From positions 1 through 64,000 of the forward strand of contig NW_022985106.1 in assembly GCF_010015585.1 (NCBI RefSeq): a DNA stretch of 64,000 nucleotides. Reading direction: 5' to 3'. The position numbers and the translations under genes are program-made. The notes beneath the pieces are model-generated. The model saw only the letters and a list, made by a program, of their open reading frames with translations. It had not been told where the DNA came from and searched no databases. The stretch comes from Eremomyces bilateralis CBS 781.70 (Eukaryota > Ascomycota > Dothideomycetes > Eremomycetales > Eremomycetaceae). This document shows positions 47,755-59,158 of this stretch, one piece after another. The stretch's first letter is position 1. Each line of letters opens with the position of its first letter.

Positions 47755-48816
47755 AGGGGGTTGTGGTTAGAAGGGTTCTTTGAAATGGAAACGTGGAGTT
47801 CTGATTACGCTTTGACAAGCCTTCGGTGGCACAAGATTATTATCGACGAGTGACCACCCAATTGAGATTCTTATCAAACGGGAATAGTCCACTTCGTGGC
47901 TAGGTACCTAATCTTCTGTGGTAAGGGTTCTCAAACTGTGTCACGTAAGCAACTGAGCACCGGACCTAACCCCACACCTGCCTTGCCATTCAAAGTGCTC
48001 TTCGTATTCATCCACATTTGTCGCCAGTTCCCATAACCCACTCCAACTACCCAGTCATAACTCGTGAAAAGTCGGATAAACGCTTCGCAGTACTCAAGGT
48101 CAAAGGAAAGGGGACTTCCTGTGCGGAGAAGAAGAGCCGGAAGTCAGAGCCGCAAGACCTGTGAAGGCGTTTAAGGGGTTCTGCAGTGTATTCTTCTCTT
48201 CATCTCTCACAAGGGTTCTATAGCCAAAGTTCACAGTGCTTTGGTGCGTTTTCTCGTTTTTATGAGTCGATTGAATAATCGTAGATATGCTTTTCGGGAT
48301 TCAGTCGTATAATAACTTGAAGAAAGACCAGCAGATGCGGCGGTTATTGGGAGGAATCGGTATGATGGCGGATTTTAGGAGTGACAGGGACTCAGATATC
48401 AATATGGGGATTCAACGACTGATTCAGGGTATGATCATAAACCTAAGTGATTAGTAGGCGGTTTGGGAGCTTTCTGGCCTATTGACGAACAGGTGTTGGG
48501 CGTGTCGAATCTAGTTCTAGAGCAGCGGATACAGACATGTAAGGTACGGTAATCCATATATCATTCGTATTCGATTGTATTCGGCGTGACTCGTTCGACT
48601 GCATAAGTAAGATATGTATACGAGAGGTAGACCTAGCGCCGTCATTGCAATTCCAGACCCATTCGCTTGGTGCGGATCACCACCTTCCGATCCAATTACC
48701 TAATCGCCTTAGTTCTCCGATAATATTGACGGAGCGGCAACGCAGAAATGCATAGCAAAAACCTCTCACCATCACTCCAGCACGACCATCTTGGAGCACT
48801 GATCGTCATCGGCCCA
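47755..48816. other. Convergent region between catB and ubc7
   Basis: 1.06 kb of two 3' flanks. I see no gene, repeat or RNA. Confidence 0.5.
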
Positions 48817-49523
48817 TCAAAAGCTCTCCTGACTATCCCGCACGCACTTCCGCACGCGCTTTTTGAACTCGGGCGGATCGTCGCGCCACATGCGAGCGGC
48901 CTCGACGTTGGCGGGGCTCTCGTCGTTGGGGCTGGACAGCATGCTGATGACGGACAGCAGGATGGTCTCCGGGGTCTGGACAGGGCTCCAGCGCTCGGCG
49001 GCGGATTCGTAGCCGTATTTGTCTTCTTCTGGGGGGTGGAGGATGGAGATGCAGACTTCACCATTGGGGTAAACTGGTGGTGGTGAGTAATAGAGAGGTA
49101 TGCGGGAAGGGGGGGACGAAAGAGGGGGGTGGGGTGAACGACATACTGTTGGGGTGCCAGATGGGGGTTTCGAACTTCATCTTCGGTGGCATTAGGGGAT
49201 ATTCTCTCGGGAATGAGAGGCGAGCTCGGAAGAAACCGCCTGCGATGGTAGTAATAGACAACGGTTAGCAACTTATTCTTGCACCAAGTACCGATCCAAC
49301 TGCTGTTTATAAGGCACATGGCAACACCGCCTAGGTTGTCAAGAGGATACATACCGCCATAGTGCTTGCAGTCCTCATTGATCATCAGCATGACCTCCCA
49401 GTCAAAGACGTTATCGTCTACCAGACCACAGCTGATGCCGGGAATGTCCTTATCCTCTTGCATCTGCTTCAACTGGCGCTGCAGCAAGCCGGCCGTTGCC
49501 AACGAAGAGCTCGAGGAAGCCAT
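48817..49523 (-). CDS. ubc7: Ubiquitin-conjugating enzyme E2, Ubc7/UBE2G type
   Basis: E2 of ER-associated degradation, working with Hrd1- and Doa10-type ligases. Three exons on the minus strand, 49355-49523, 49147-49239 and 48817-49073, give 172 residues. Introns are 115 bp (49240-49354) and 73 bp (49074-49146), both with GTATGT donors. The UBC fold is complete: [60 protein letters not shown] with active-site Cys near 95, and [20 protein letters not shown]. The acidic-loop insertion after the Cys ([17 protein letters not shown]) separates the Ubc7/Cdc34 group from other E2s. The C-terminus is [16 protein letters not shown]. Confidence 0.94.
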
Positions 49524-50208
49524 ATTGGTTGCTCTCTTTCCAATCTGTACCGGATCAGGGTGGGGGAGGGGGGTGCGGGGGATGGCGAGACGATGAGGAA
49601 TTCGGAGGCGGCCAGAGGATTTTTATAAAGGAATCATGAGGAGGAAGAGGGAGGGGTGTTCGAGATGTGTTCGTGGGTGTGTTTGTGGTGTAACGGTGAA
49701 GATTTGTACAATGTTACCGGCTTGAGTGACAGTATACGGATGATGGTATTGTGCGTGTTGGTACCTTATTGGGATTCGTTATTGTTCGGAGGTTAAGAGG
49801 GACTTAGCCGCCCGTTAAGTTCCTTCGGCATTAACACCTACGCCATCTCATTAACTCCGACTGCAACTCATCACTCCAATACGCAAGCAAGTCGCTCGGT
49901 GCCTTGACGTCTGTGTATGTGGGTGACTATAATACGACAGAATACATGGGACTCTCAACACCCATCACCACAGTATTCCTACGACTAACCCTACGCTGCC
50001 AACATGTTCCTCTCTCTCACTTATAACCTCGATCTTCCTATTTATCCCCTCATTTGAAGCCATCTCTCAAAGGTTCCATGGTCTCACCGCCCTTCAGCCG
50101 GTATCTATCCAACCTCGAGTTACGACCTCGACCTTACTCGACCACCCACACCTCACCACACTCTCAACACCATAGCAACACCACTCACAACCTCTCTCAA
50201 CGATCACG
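49524..50208. other. Divergent promoter region of ubc7 and the Atg14-like gene
   Basis: 685 bases between opposite starts. No coding signal. C/A-rich leader before 50209. Confidence 0.5.
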
Positions 50209-51939
50209 ATGCCCTGCCAACTCTGCCACCACGACCCCTCCACCTCCTCCCCCCGCCCCTACCACTGCCCTACTTGCGTCGCCTCCGCCCTCCACCCCCA
50301 TCGCCTCTCCCTCGCCAGCATCCTCCTCTCCAACGACGCCCTACGCACCCGCATCGACGCCGTGCTCGCCCCGCACACCTCACAGTCCGCCACGGACCTT
50401 GCACCGGGGAACCTCAACCTCGCGCTGAGCGGGAACGTTAGCGTCCTAGGTGACGGTGCCGGCGGAGGAGGGGGTGGGGGAGCCGGGTTCATCGACATGA
50501 ACGAGGCTGCGCGCGCGGAGGGGTATCGGCGGTTGCGAGTGGAGATCCGGGAGGCGGACGAGCGGGCGGGGGAGGCGCGGCGGCGGGCGGACGGGCTAAA
50601 GCGGGAGGTGGAGGGGATGCGTCGGGAGGTGGACCGGCGGCGGGAGGGGTTGCGACGGCGGCGGGGGGATGGGGAGAGCGCGCGACATGGGTTGGGGAAG
50701 AGGGAGGATGGGGCGGTGGAGGAAGGGAGGCGGGGGGGAGGGCGGGGGGAGGTGAAGGGGACGGCCGTGATGAGGGCGGCGGTAGGGGCGAGACGGGTGC
50801 TGTGTCGGGAGTTGGGGGAGTTGGCGGGGTTGAGGCGGAAGAGAAGGCGGGGGAGGGATGGGGCGGTGAGGGAGGAGTGGACGGTGGGAGGGATGAAGGT
50901 GTGGGATTTGCGAGATATGACCGGTATGACCTAAATTTTCTTCTATTGACTCTCTACATCTTCCGAGAAAGTACTCAACTAATCTCCCCCAGCTGCCGAC
51001 CCCCACCGCCTCACCGCCTCCCTCACCCACCTCGCCTACCTCACCGTCCGCGCCTCCCACTACCTCGGCCTCCGCCTCCCCGCCGAAATTACCCTCCCCC
51101 ACCGCGACTACCCCCTTCCCACCATCCTCCACCCCAACTCCTCCTACCGCGCCACCGTCATCCCCTTCCCCGGCACTATCCCCACCACCTCCCCCTCCGC
51201 CTCCACCACCACCGCTGCCAAAACCCCCCGCGACACCCCCGTCCCCCGCCTTCTCTTCCTCGACAAATCCCTCCCCGAGCTCCACAAGTCCGACCCGTCC
51301 GCGTTCAAGAACTTCGTCGAGGGCGCCGCCCTGCTGGCATGGGATGTTGCGTGGCTGTGCCGCGCCGAGGGGGTCGGCTTCGTCGACCGCTGGGATGAGA
51401 TCAGCAACGTCGGGCGCAATCTGTATCAGTTGTTGGTCGTCGGGACGCGCGCGGATACCGCGGGACGCGCGCCGGTGTCGTTGCCGCCGCGGTCGACGTC
51501 GCAAACACCACCGCCATCCGCGATGCCGGTGGGTCGTCAGGGGACCGAGCTCCCGTCTGCGGGCCGAGAGAACGGCGCGAGCAGCCCTACCACCACGCCC
51601 GACGCCGCGTACACGCCCTCGTTCGGCACGTATAGTCACGGCACGGCGCTAGCGTTCTTCGGGGGGGCGACGCCGACGACGTACATGCAGGGGTGGACGC
51701 ACCGGTTGCCGAGCGCGTATATTGATAAGGTGCGGGGGTGTTTGGTGGAGCGGATCAAGGGGGCGGAGTGGGAGGTGTTGGATGGAAAGTGGGTGGAGGA
51801 GATGATGGAGGAGGGGGTTGGGGGGGAGGGGTTGGTGGTTGGGACGACGGGGGTGGAGAGGGGAGAGGAGGAGGAGGAGGGGAAGGGGAAGGCGAATGGG
51901 TGGATGAGGGTGGAGGGTAGGGGGAACGAAGGGAAGTAA
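50209..51939 (+). CDS. atg14: Atg14/UVRAG-type autophagy protein (PI3-kinase complex subunit)
   Basis: Probable regulatory subunit of the Vps34-Vps15-Vps30 lipid kinase, acting in autophagy or endosomal sorting. Two exons, 50209-50923 and 50993-51939, give 553 residues. The 69-bp intron has branch CAACTAATC. The N-terminal cysteine pairs CQLC and CPTC (about residues 3-23) match Atg14-type proteins. A charged coiled coil covers about 100-170. The second exon carries the Atg14/UVRAG domain: ADPHRLTASLTHLAYLTVRA, SHYLGLRLPAEITLPHRDYP, FVEGAALLAWDVAWLCRAEG and WDEISNVGRNLYQLLV. Choice between Atg14 and Vps38/UVRAG rests mainly on the N-terminal cysteines. Base composition is extreme: C-rich and G-rich blocks alternate along the coding strand. 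Confidence 0.78.
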
Positions 51940-52256
51940 GGTGGAGGTCCGGTTGATGAGTGCAAGACGTTGGAGGATTGTTTCGGATTGTGGATGTGAT
52001 GTTGGCAGTTGACACTTGATCCTCAGAGACTAACATTGAACCTCAACTTCTGAAGCAAGCCGGCTACCTGGAGAGAGCTAATGACTTTACTACCTTATGA
52101 ATTGGACATTTGATATTCCTTGGGCATATCAAGAGAGGACTTCATCGCTATGCACTGGTTTGAGGCCATGTCGAATGGATAATAGGCGGAGACTACTCAC
52201 GTCTACAAGACAAAAGACAGCGAGCCCTTCTGCCGTATCCGTCTTCCCATTTGCAT

Positions 52257-52405
52257 CCATCCCTTACAAGTGTAGACTTTTCCATCCCTTACAAGTGTAG
52301 ACTTTTCCATCCATTACAAGTGTAGACTTTTCCGTCCCTTGTCAGTGTAGACTTTTCCGTCCCTTGTAAGTGGACTTTCCCGTCCATTGCAAGTGGAGGC
52401 TTTTC
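52257..52405. repeat. 25-bp tandem repeat, six copies
   Basis: Unit CCATCCCTTACAAGTGTAGA plus CTTTT. The first two copies are identical, the third differs by one base, and copies four to six drift and lose one or two bases. The gradient of divergence suggests recent expansion at the left end. Confidence 0.9.
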
Positions 52406-53361
52406 AATCTGCGCTGGCAGCTTCATCACCAGTCACAAGTCTCCGAGACCTGATACAGGAATCATGCAACAAAGGAACAACCCAATCGGTCACCGCCTAC
52501 GGTCGCAACGGATCGGTCGAGACAGGGAAGTTATCCAAGGAAAGATCTACCGATTCCCGTTGTTTCAATGTTCGGTATGTCACTGCACCGCAGCCGGTCT
52601 CCTAGGGCCCACAAGGACCACTACATAGTTGCTATATAATGTCAGGACGTCTAAGCAAAGATCCAAAGTGCTAAAGATATCTGAGAGCCGATCCCTTTCT
52701 AATCGGTGTTACTGCTATGCAGGATGTGCGATACGTGATTAACACCTCCACCTACCCAAACCAGTCAATCGGTTTTTTCATCTGCAACGAGCTGATACTG
52801 GTCGACAGGTATTTATACTGTAGTTAGTGTAGCTGATTTCTTGCACCAACCAGAATGCAAACTGACGTGTCTATCCTCTGGAATGCGGAATACGCTTCTA
52901 AGCTTACATCGTAGTGGTTCAATGGGTCAAATAATCGTGTAAAGATAACTTTCTGAACTGTGCTAGAAGAAGCCAGTTATATATCTAGGACAAGGGACGG
53001 ATAAAACTTATATACAACCACAGCACCAGTCCAGCCGATCGTTACCTAGAGAAATCAACAAGTCCAGGACCACACTGACTACCCCAAAGTCTGACGGCAT
53101 TTAAGAATCAGGACTCTTAGTCAAGATCACCGGACAAGAGGATTTCGACCAATTGGATATATGAAGATCACAGACTAATTCTCGTCAGATTCATCCTCAC
53201 TCTTCTATAGAATACGAAATATACGGTACCAGAAGATGTAAAGTCCCGATTCTCAAATACGGCAGACCTTGTGGCAAGAAAGTGTATAATCATAGGAGGA
53301 CCAAGTGGGAGCGTATGTGAGATACAGCGGACACTGCACAGGCACGCAACATTGAAGTGTA

Positions 53362-53367
53362 TATAAA
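53362..53367 (+). promoter_or_regulatory. TATA box of the small secreted-protein gene
   Basis: TATAAA in GTATATAAAGTGC, 152 bases before the ATG at 53519. It supports a real, formerly expressed gene here. Confidence 0.45.
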
Positions 53368-53518
53368 GTGCTTGTCTATCTGCTCTCAACAACTCCATCA
53401 AACACTCAAACACTTCATATTTGGTTCCAATAATTGCAGCCAAACTTATCACTCACAAACGTACTTCTCGAAACCTCAAGCTACACTATCCTAAACCCTT
53501 CAGCCGCTCCACTCCAAA

Positions 53519-53880
53519 ATGCGCATTACACTCCCAACACCATTGCCATCCTCGGCGCCGTTCTCAGCCTAGCCAACCCAGGCTCAGCCTACGTAATCAC
53601 CCTGTGGCAAAACTCCGACTGCAGCGGCAACTCTCGTGAGCTGAATGTCTACGACAACTCGCGCGCGCCCAAGTTGGACCCGGGATACTCTGCGATTCAG
53701 CCCAAGGCTTATGGCAATGGCAGGCAGAGGGCCTACATCTTTTCACCCGGTGACTGTGGCAACCTCGCGTCTACCATTGATAACTGGTGGGCGGATGGGG
53801 GGGGCAACAACTTTAAGATTGGGAAGTGTTTGGATCTGGGTGGGAGGGTTATGCATGCAGCTGCTTCTTATGCGGCGTAA
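53519..53880 (+). pseudogene. Small secreted Cys/Gly-rich protein gene with apparent one-base loss after the start
   Basis: The frame ending at TAA 53878-53880 encodes a signal-peptide-like core (IAILGAVLSLANPGSA) and a mature part with ITLWQNSDCSGNSRELNVYD, RQRAYIFSPGDCG and IDNWWADGGGNNFKIGKC. This resembles short secreted proteins of Eurotiales, where WWADGG is recurrent. The frame has no in-frame ATG before the signal core. The only suitable ATG, at 53519, is in another frame and meets TAG within 20 codons. Deleting one base between 53519 and about 53542 would explain both. A TATA box at 53362 is well placed. It could be a real loss of function, a sequencing error, or a gene with an unrecognised leader intron. 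Function unknown. Confidence 0.62.
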
Positions 53881-54342
53881 CGAGGGAGGTCTGGTAAGTA
53901 TTTCTGCTCCTAACCCACTCTTACATTAATCGAGCTTATGAGACTCTTCATAGTAAAATATGAGTGCTCGTCGTTGAATGGGAGGGCGATTTGACGAGAT
54001 GTTGTCAGTGGTCTTGTTAGGCCTTTACTGTCCTTACCTCTCCTAGTCTCATATTATGTAAATATATGTTCTTTTACGTCAAGACAAGCGACATAGTCAA
54101 TTAGAATCTAGCTGTCTCTCAAGTATGTGCCTACATAGCTCAGTGTACTGATCCATTGCCATTCCGGTTAATTTAGTGAGCTTGATTTGTAGTGATTGGA
54201 GTCTTCACATAGGAAAAAGGGAAGGAGGAAAGATAAGACGAATAATAATAATATTACATTAATATTATTCCATTCAAACGACCGTCCAATATCTATAGAT
54301 ATAACCGTCTATAGATCACGAGTGTGGAGATACGTTGTGAAG
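53881..54342. other. AT-rich non-coding stretch
   Basis: No gene. It contains an AT palindrome around 54245-54268 (AATAATATTA, three-base loop, TAATATTATT) and a second short palindrome (ATCTATAGAT) near 54292. Confidence 0.5.
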
Positions 54343-54816
54343 TATCCCCTTGATGGCTGCAGTGCTTAAAGGCTAGTATTGTCGTACCAGGAGTGTTAGC
54401 CATGTGACTGACTACTGCCCCCTTCGACAGCCATATAATTATTAGGAAAACTTAGTCGTAACATAATGTTGCCCTAAGTATATAATTTCTCTAATTTCCC
54501 ACCGAAAAATCTATGTGATTTCGTTGTGTAGGCAAATAATTTGAGTTTGATGGTGGAAACTGGTTTGGATGAGGAAGTTGAGCACTACCGCAAGACCTGA
54601 CAACAATCAGAAACTGGTACAGTCCGTGGAATACGGAGATTCTGGCCAATTGCAACTCGAACTACATACCCTCCTTTTGTTTAACGAAACATAACTTTAC
54701 CACGGAGTGTTAGAATCCTCCTTCTTTAATTGGTGTTATTTAATCAAATCAAGGTTAACCAGTTTCTGGATGTCGTCAAGTCTTGCGGTACTGTAGCGGT
54801 GGCCGTCAAGGGGATA
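54343..54816. mobile_element. Candidate 474-bp MITE or transposon relic with two sets of inverted repeats
   Basis: Outer arms TATCCCCTTGATGGCTGC (54343-54360) and the inverse of TATCCCCTTGACGGCCAC (54799-54816) match at 15 of 18 bases. If TA is the duplicated target, the termini begin TCCCCTTGA. Inner arms are about 40 bases: 54583-54622 (CTACCGCAAGACCTGAC, CAGAAACTGGTA) and the inverse at 54759-54798 (GTACCGCAAGACTTGAC, CAGAAACTGGTT). No coding sequence lies inside. The inner and outer repeats could be one complex element or two nested ones. Confidence 0.5.
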
Positions 54817-54840
54817 GAATTACGGAATATATAGTATCTA

Positions 54841-55065
54841 ACGTACCCCACAAGCGAGTGGTCACTACGAGCGTGGAGTCAAACCTAACCACGCAACACC
54901 AGTGAGCCAGGAAATCGGGTTGAAACATGTCTTTTAGGTCGTCCCGTTACTACAGATTAGTTTTTCTATCGGAACATCATATAATTACGACGTTGTAGAG
55001 ACATCTATAATTGAAGTGGTTTGGTTTGGTTTGGTTGGGGCTGACCGCTCGCTTGTGGAGTACGT
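54841..55065. mobile_element. 225-bp MITE with 24-bp inverted repeats and TA target duplication
   Basis: Left terminus ACGTACCCCACAAGCGAGTG (54841 on) and the inverse of the right terminus ACGTACTCCACAAGCGAGCG (55065 back) match at 22 of 24 bases. TA flanks both ends (54839-54840 and 55066-55067). Size, lack of coding sequence and TA duplication fit a non-autonomous Tc1/mariner (pogo/Fot1-type) element. A TTTGG run (about 55018-55036) sits just inside the right end. Confidence 0.75.
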
Positions 55066-55067
55066 TA

Positions 55068-57490
55068 AAGCCTTAAAGGCAACCTTTGGTTGAGTACTCA
55101 GTTAAGGCTAACTGGCCCTGCCCTGTGTTGCTACAAATACATACACAGTCGAGGACACGGAGCCCACGTGATGAAGCTCACCCCTTCGACTACGCTGGGT
55201 TCTCCCAAGGGTTAGATGATCTATCATGGATCCTGAGAGTCAAGTCTCTAAAGATTCCCTTTCCGTCCGTTGGTGGAACCCCCTTCCTCACGATTGTCGT
55301 GTCCAGACCGTTCCAGCCACGCGCCGATCACGTCTCCATCGCCGTTCAATAGTCCCTCAGCGCCACGACCCAACGGCGGCAAGATCTGCGAAACGGTAAG
55401 ATTATGAGATTAAGCATGGCACGGGGATGCAGGAGTGAGGAGAGGCGCAGGCGGAGGGGAAGGTCCGAAGGAGGGAATTGAATGGAAGGATTTCCGCTGG
55501 GATGGATTGGCGAGTTGGCGCTATTGGGAGTCAATTTGGGAGTCAATTTGGCGGTGGTGTAGTGGTGGTGACGAGGAGGGAGGACGTAATGCGAGCGGAT
55601 TGGGGGGTGGGAGATTGGGAGATTAGATTGGGCAGATAGGCGGTGTTTGAAGAGCAAGACATGATCGATGTGTCGACTGATTGAGAGTGCAACTCGAGCG
55701 ATAATTATGAGTTATCGTCATCGTCTTCTACTTCCTTTCCTCTTCATCACTGCGCTCCGCAATCCTCTCAATATATCATGAGTGAGACACATGGTGATCA
55801 TCACCAATATTTAATCTCTAATATTAATCTCTGATATTAATATCGCAACAGATCGGCGGCCGCGAGGCTGAGAGCGAGAGGGGGAATCAGAGAAAGGAAG
55901 GACCTAAAAGGGGCTATCCCCATTAGGTTAGTCTGATCCTGCAAGGGGATAGGAACAGGATTAGCGTCTCGGCAACTCCAAGGGGAAAAGAGCACCGAGC
56001 ATCCCATCCCCTCTCAAGTGTCAAATCTCGACTAGCCACCAGCCAAAGCTTCACACCGAGCTGTCATCTCGCACCTGTCAAATCACACCTGTCCAGGTGT
56101 TGGTCTAGTCAGCACTAATGAGCATGTATTTACCATTTCCTTTTCTGGTGGCTCCGAGACGCGACTGCCGTGGAGGAATCCAATTGATATGACTGATATT
56201 GCAGTCATCTCCAATGGTGCAAGACAATAGGAATCTTATTGTTCTAATATACCAACCCAATCTCCAATCACGCGCAATCAAGTTCGATAGATTTCTCACC
56301 CACCGCGACTGCCCAGCAGGTCTGGCGGCTCGGCGGCCCAGCACTCAGCACTCAGCACTGAAGTCAGCAGCCATTTCGCGGGAGCTGGGGCCGACTCATT
56401 GTGGAGAGAGCCTGACCTAATAGCCCGAGCTAATCGCTTGCCCGAGGCGGTGATGGATTAAATGAAGACACCCCACCAAGGCACTAACCGAAATCCCAGT
56501 GGGCGGTTGTTGGCACTTGAGAGACACTTGACAGAGCTAGGACGCCCACTTTGACTAAAAGCGGCAGCCTAGTTGCAGCTCAATCTCCGGCGTCCAATCA
56601 GATATTCCATGCCCCTGACGTTATCCCCATAATGGACTGGCGGAGTTGGCCCAAGCGCCATGCTCATGGCGCCGCACAACCCACCTCACACGCTCTCATT
56701 GGCCCCGCTCTCTCCCGCTTCATCTTGCATCGTCTTCATCCCCGTCTCGTTTTCTTGTTGATATGTCACTGTCCCTGTTGAGTTGTTCCCTGAGTATTCC
56801 CTGATCCCTCCCTGTCGATATTTCACCAATATCGCCCGTGCTCCTCCATCTTGTCCAACTGCAACCGTTCCTTACCGCTGGTCCGTTCCTCCTGTTCACT
56901 TGGCTTCCCCGGCGTTGCCGCTTGTGGTGAATTTCACATCCTTCCTGGCCCTTCGCTGGCCGCCTGGGCTCCTTAGTTCCTCCTCTCGTCCAAATGGCCA
57001 GCGCCTTGTGTCCCAACCAGGACGGCGTCTTCCATCGTGGCCCGTTCATCGGCTTCACGGTGGATCCGGCCGGGCAGTTCCTGGCCTTCCCTCCCTCATC
57101 CCTGGGCCAACTCCTGTTCCTTCGCCCAAGTTGCCAATCGCCCACGCCGCCCAATGCCCCAATCCGACCCCCCAAGGTCTCGCTCGCCCTGCGACCCGGT
57201 TTCCTTTCCCTGGTGCTGACTGACTCCGCTCTTTCGTCCCTCCACCCTCTCTCTCAACTGATCTTCCTCTTTTCTTCTTCTCTTTCCGCTCTTTCTGTCC
57301 GATCGTCACTCACTCTCTTTTACGACCGTACACGTCTGCCATTTTTTGCGCGTTTGCTGATATCTCAGCAAGTCCATTCGTTTGAACTCTCGACTGAGTA
57401 ATCGTCCGCTGCCACTCCTTTCGCGGTTTCTCGTTCTTTGACACTAGGACCGTCGCTGTAACACATCGTCTCGCGGAGGAAGGATTCAAG
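55068..57490. other. 2.4-kb intergenic region and btgE leader
   Basis: No gene recognised. It includes a 16-bp direct duplication (TTGGGAGTCAATTTGG type, about 55526-55553), an AT-rich patch near 55805-55850, and a long pyrimidine-rich leader (about 56700-57400) typical of highly expressed fungal wall genes. Open frames of up to 150 codons there are C/T-rich leader artefacts. Confidence 0.5.
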
Positions 57491-59158
57491 ATGAAGGCAG
57501 GACTCTTCGCCGTCGCCGCCGGCTCGCTGCTGGCGAGCGCCTTTGCTGCGGATCACCAAGGTCACGCAAAGTTCCATAAACGAGGAGGAAATCATACAGC
57601 TGCTCCCGAGGAAACATGCGGTTGCACCACATACACCACCTACTTCTATGGAGACGCAACGAGTACGTATTGATTTTCGTCACCCACGCACCCGGTTCGG
57701 CGAAGGAGAGGGAGTGGACATGCGGGTTATAGAATCATCTGAAAAGACATTGACAGTACAATAGTTCTCCCCCCTAAGCCATCTCCCCCCCCTACGTCGA
57801 CCAAGCAAGAGCCGGTGCCTACTCAATTCGTCACCACTTGCCCGACTCCCGGCACCTACACTTTCCCCGCAACCACCGTGGTCGTGACATCCACCACTAC
57901 CGTCTGCGAAGCGACGTCCCACCCGTTGACGCCTGGCCACAACACATATGGTGGTGTGACGACCGAGGTGACGACGTCCACTACGGTCACTTGCCCCTAT
58001 GCCGCCGTCGAGACTTCCAACGGTGTCGAAACTACTGTCCTGAGCAGCACTGTGTACGTCTGCCCATCCGCCGGCACCTACACTCCGATCCCCGCGACCA
58101 CCACATCCGTGCCGGTCAGCACCGTCTTGGTCTACCCCATCCCGGCTACCTACACTCCGGGCACCTATACCCGTGACGAGACTGTCGTGACGGTGACCGA
58201 GACCGACTTCGTCTACGTCTGCCCGTACACTGCCTCTGTCATCCCCGTCCCGGCCCCGACCTCTGAGACTCCTGCTCCTCCTCCCGCGCAGACTTCCGAG
58301 ACGCCCGCGCAGACTTCCGAGACGCCCGCCAAGCCCTCGTCTTCCGCGCCCCCGTCCCAAGGCGGCATCAAGAGCAATGGCGACCAATGGGCCATCACCT
58401 ACACCCCCTACTCTTCCAACGGCGCCTGCAAGACCTCTGACGAGGTCAACGCAGACATCAGCATCATCGCCGGCAAGGGCTTCACCACCGTCCGCCTCTA
58501 CGCCACCGACTGCTCCGGCCTCGAAAACGTCGGCTCCGCCTGCTCCGCCAATGGCATCCGCATGATCATCGGCGTTTTCATCGACGCCGGCGGCATCTCC
58601 AAGGCGCGCGAGCAAGTCACCCAGATCGTCTCTTGGGGCAAATTCGACCTCGTCGATCTCGTCGTCGTCGGCAACGAGGCCATCTTCAACGGCTACTGCA
58701 GCGCCGGCGAGCTCGCCTCCTTCATCGGCGAGTGCAAGGACGCCTTCACTTCCGCCGGCTATTCGGGCCCCGTCACCACTACCGAACCCCTTAACATCAT
58801 CCAGCTGCACGCCGCCACTCTCTGCCCCGCGGTCGACGTTGCCGCCGCCAACATCCAGCCCTTCTTCAACCCCGAGACCTCACCGGAGTTGGCGGGTACG
58901 TTCGTTGCCGGTCAGCTGGCCCTCGTCAGCGCCGCCTGCGGCGGCAAGGATGCGTACAATCTCGAGTGCGGCTGGCCGAGCAGCGGCAGCGCCAACGGTG
59001 TGGCGACTCCGGGTACCGATGCGCAGCGTGTCGCCCTGCAGGGCATCGCGAGCGCCGTCGGGAGCCGGACGGTGTTCTTCAGCTTCAACAACGATGACTG
59101 GAAGCACCCCGGCACCTTCGGCGTCGAGCAGCACTTCGGCTGTGTGGACATCTTCTAA
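57491..59158 (+). CDS. btgE: Cell-wall GH17 beta-glucosidase/glucanase BtgE
   Basis: Secreted, wall-associated GH17 enzyme acting on beta-1,3-glucan. Two exons, 57491-57662 and 57765-59158, give 521 residues; the intron is 102 bp with a GTACGT donor. A signal peptide covers about 1-19, followed by FHKRGG (Kex2-like). A Thr/Ser/Pro-rich stalk follows with repeated TVTCPYAA/TVYVCPSAGTY/FVYVCPYTA units, then a SETPAQ repeat (about 58260-58340). The GH17 barrel starts at GDQWAITYTPYSSNGACK. The acid/base Glu is in VVGNEAIFNGYC (about 362) and the nucleophile Glu in LECGWPSSGSANG (about 458). Slightly shorter than known BtgE in the stalk. Convergent with vta1. Confidence 0.94.

Larger units (their letters stand above)
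51940..53518. other. 1.6-kb intergenic region with a tandem repeat
   Basis: Apart from the 25-bp tandem repeat (52257-52405) and the TATA element of the small secreted gene, I see no gene. Open frames are short and unremarkable. Confidence 0.5.

Noticed and set aside
56720-57401. Several 130-150 codon frames in the btgE leader
   Set aside because: They reflect a pyrimidine-rich leader and its complement, in different frames without protein features.
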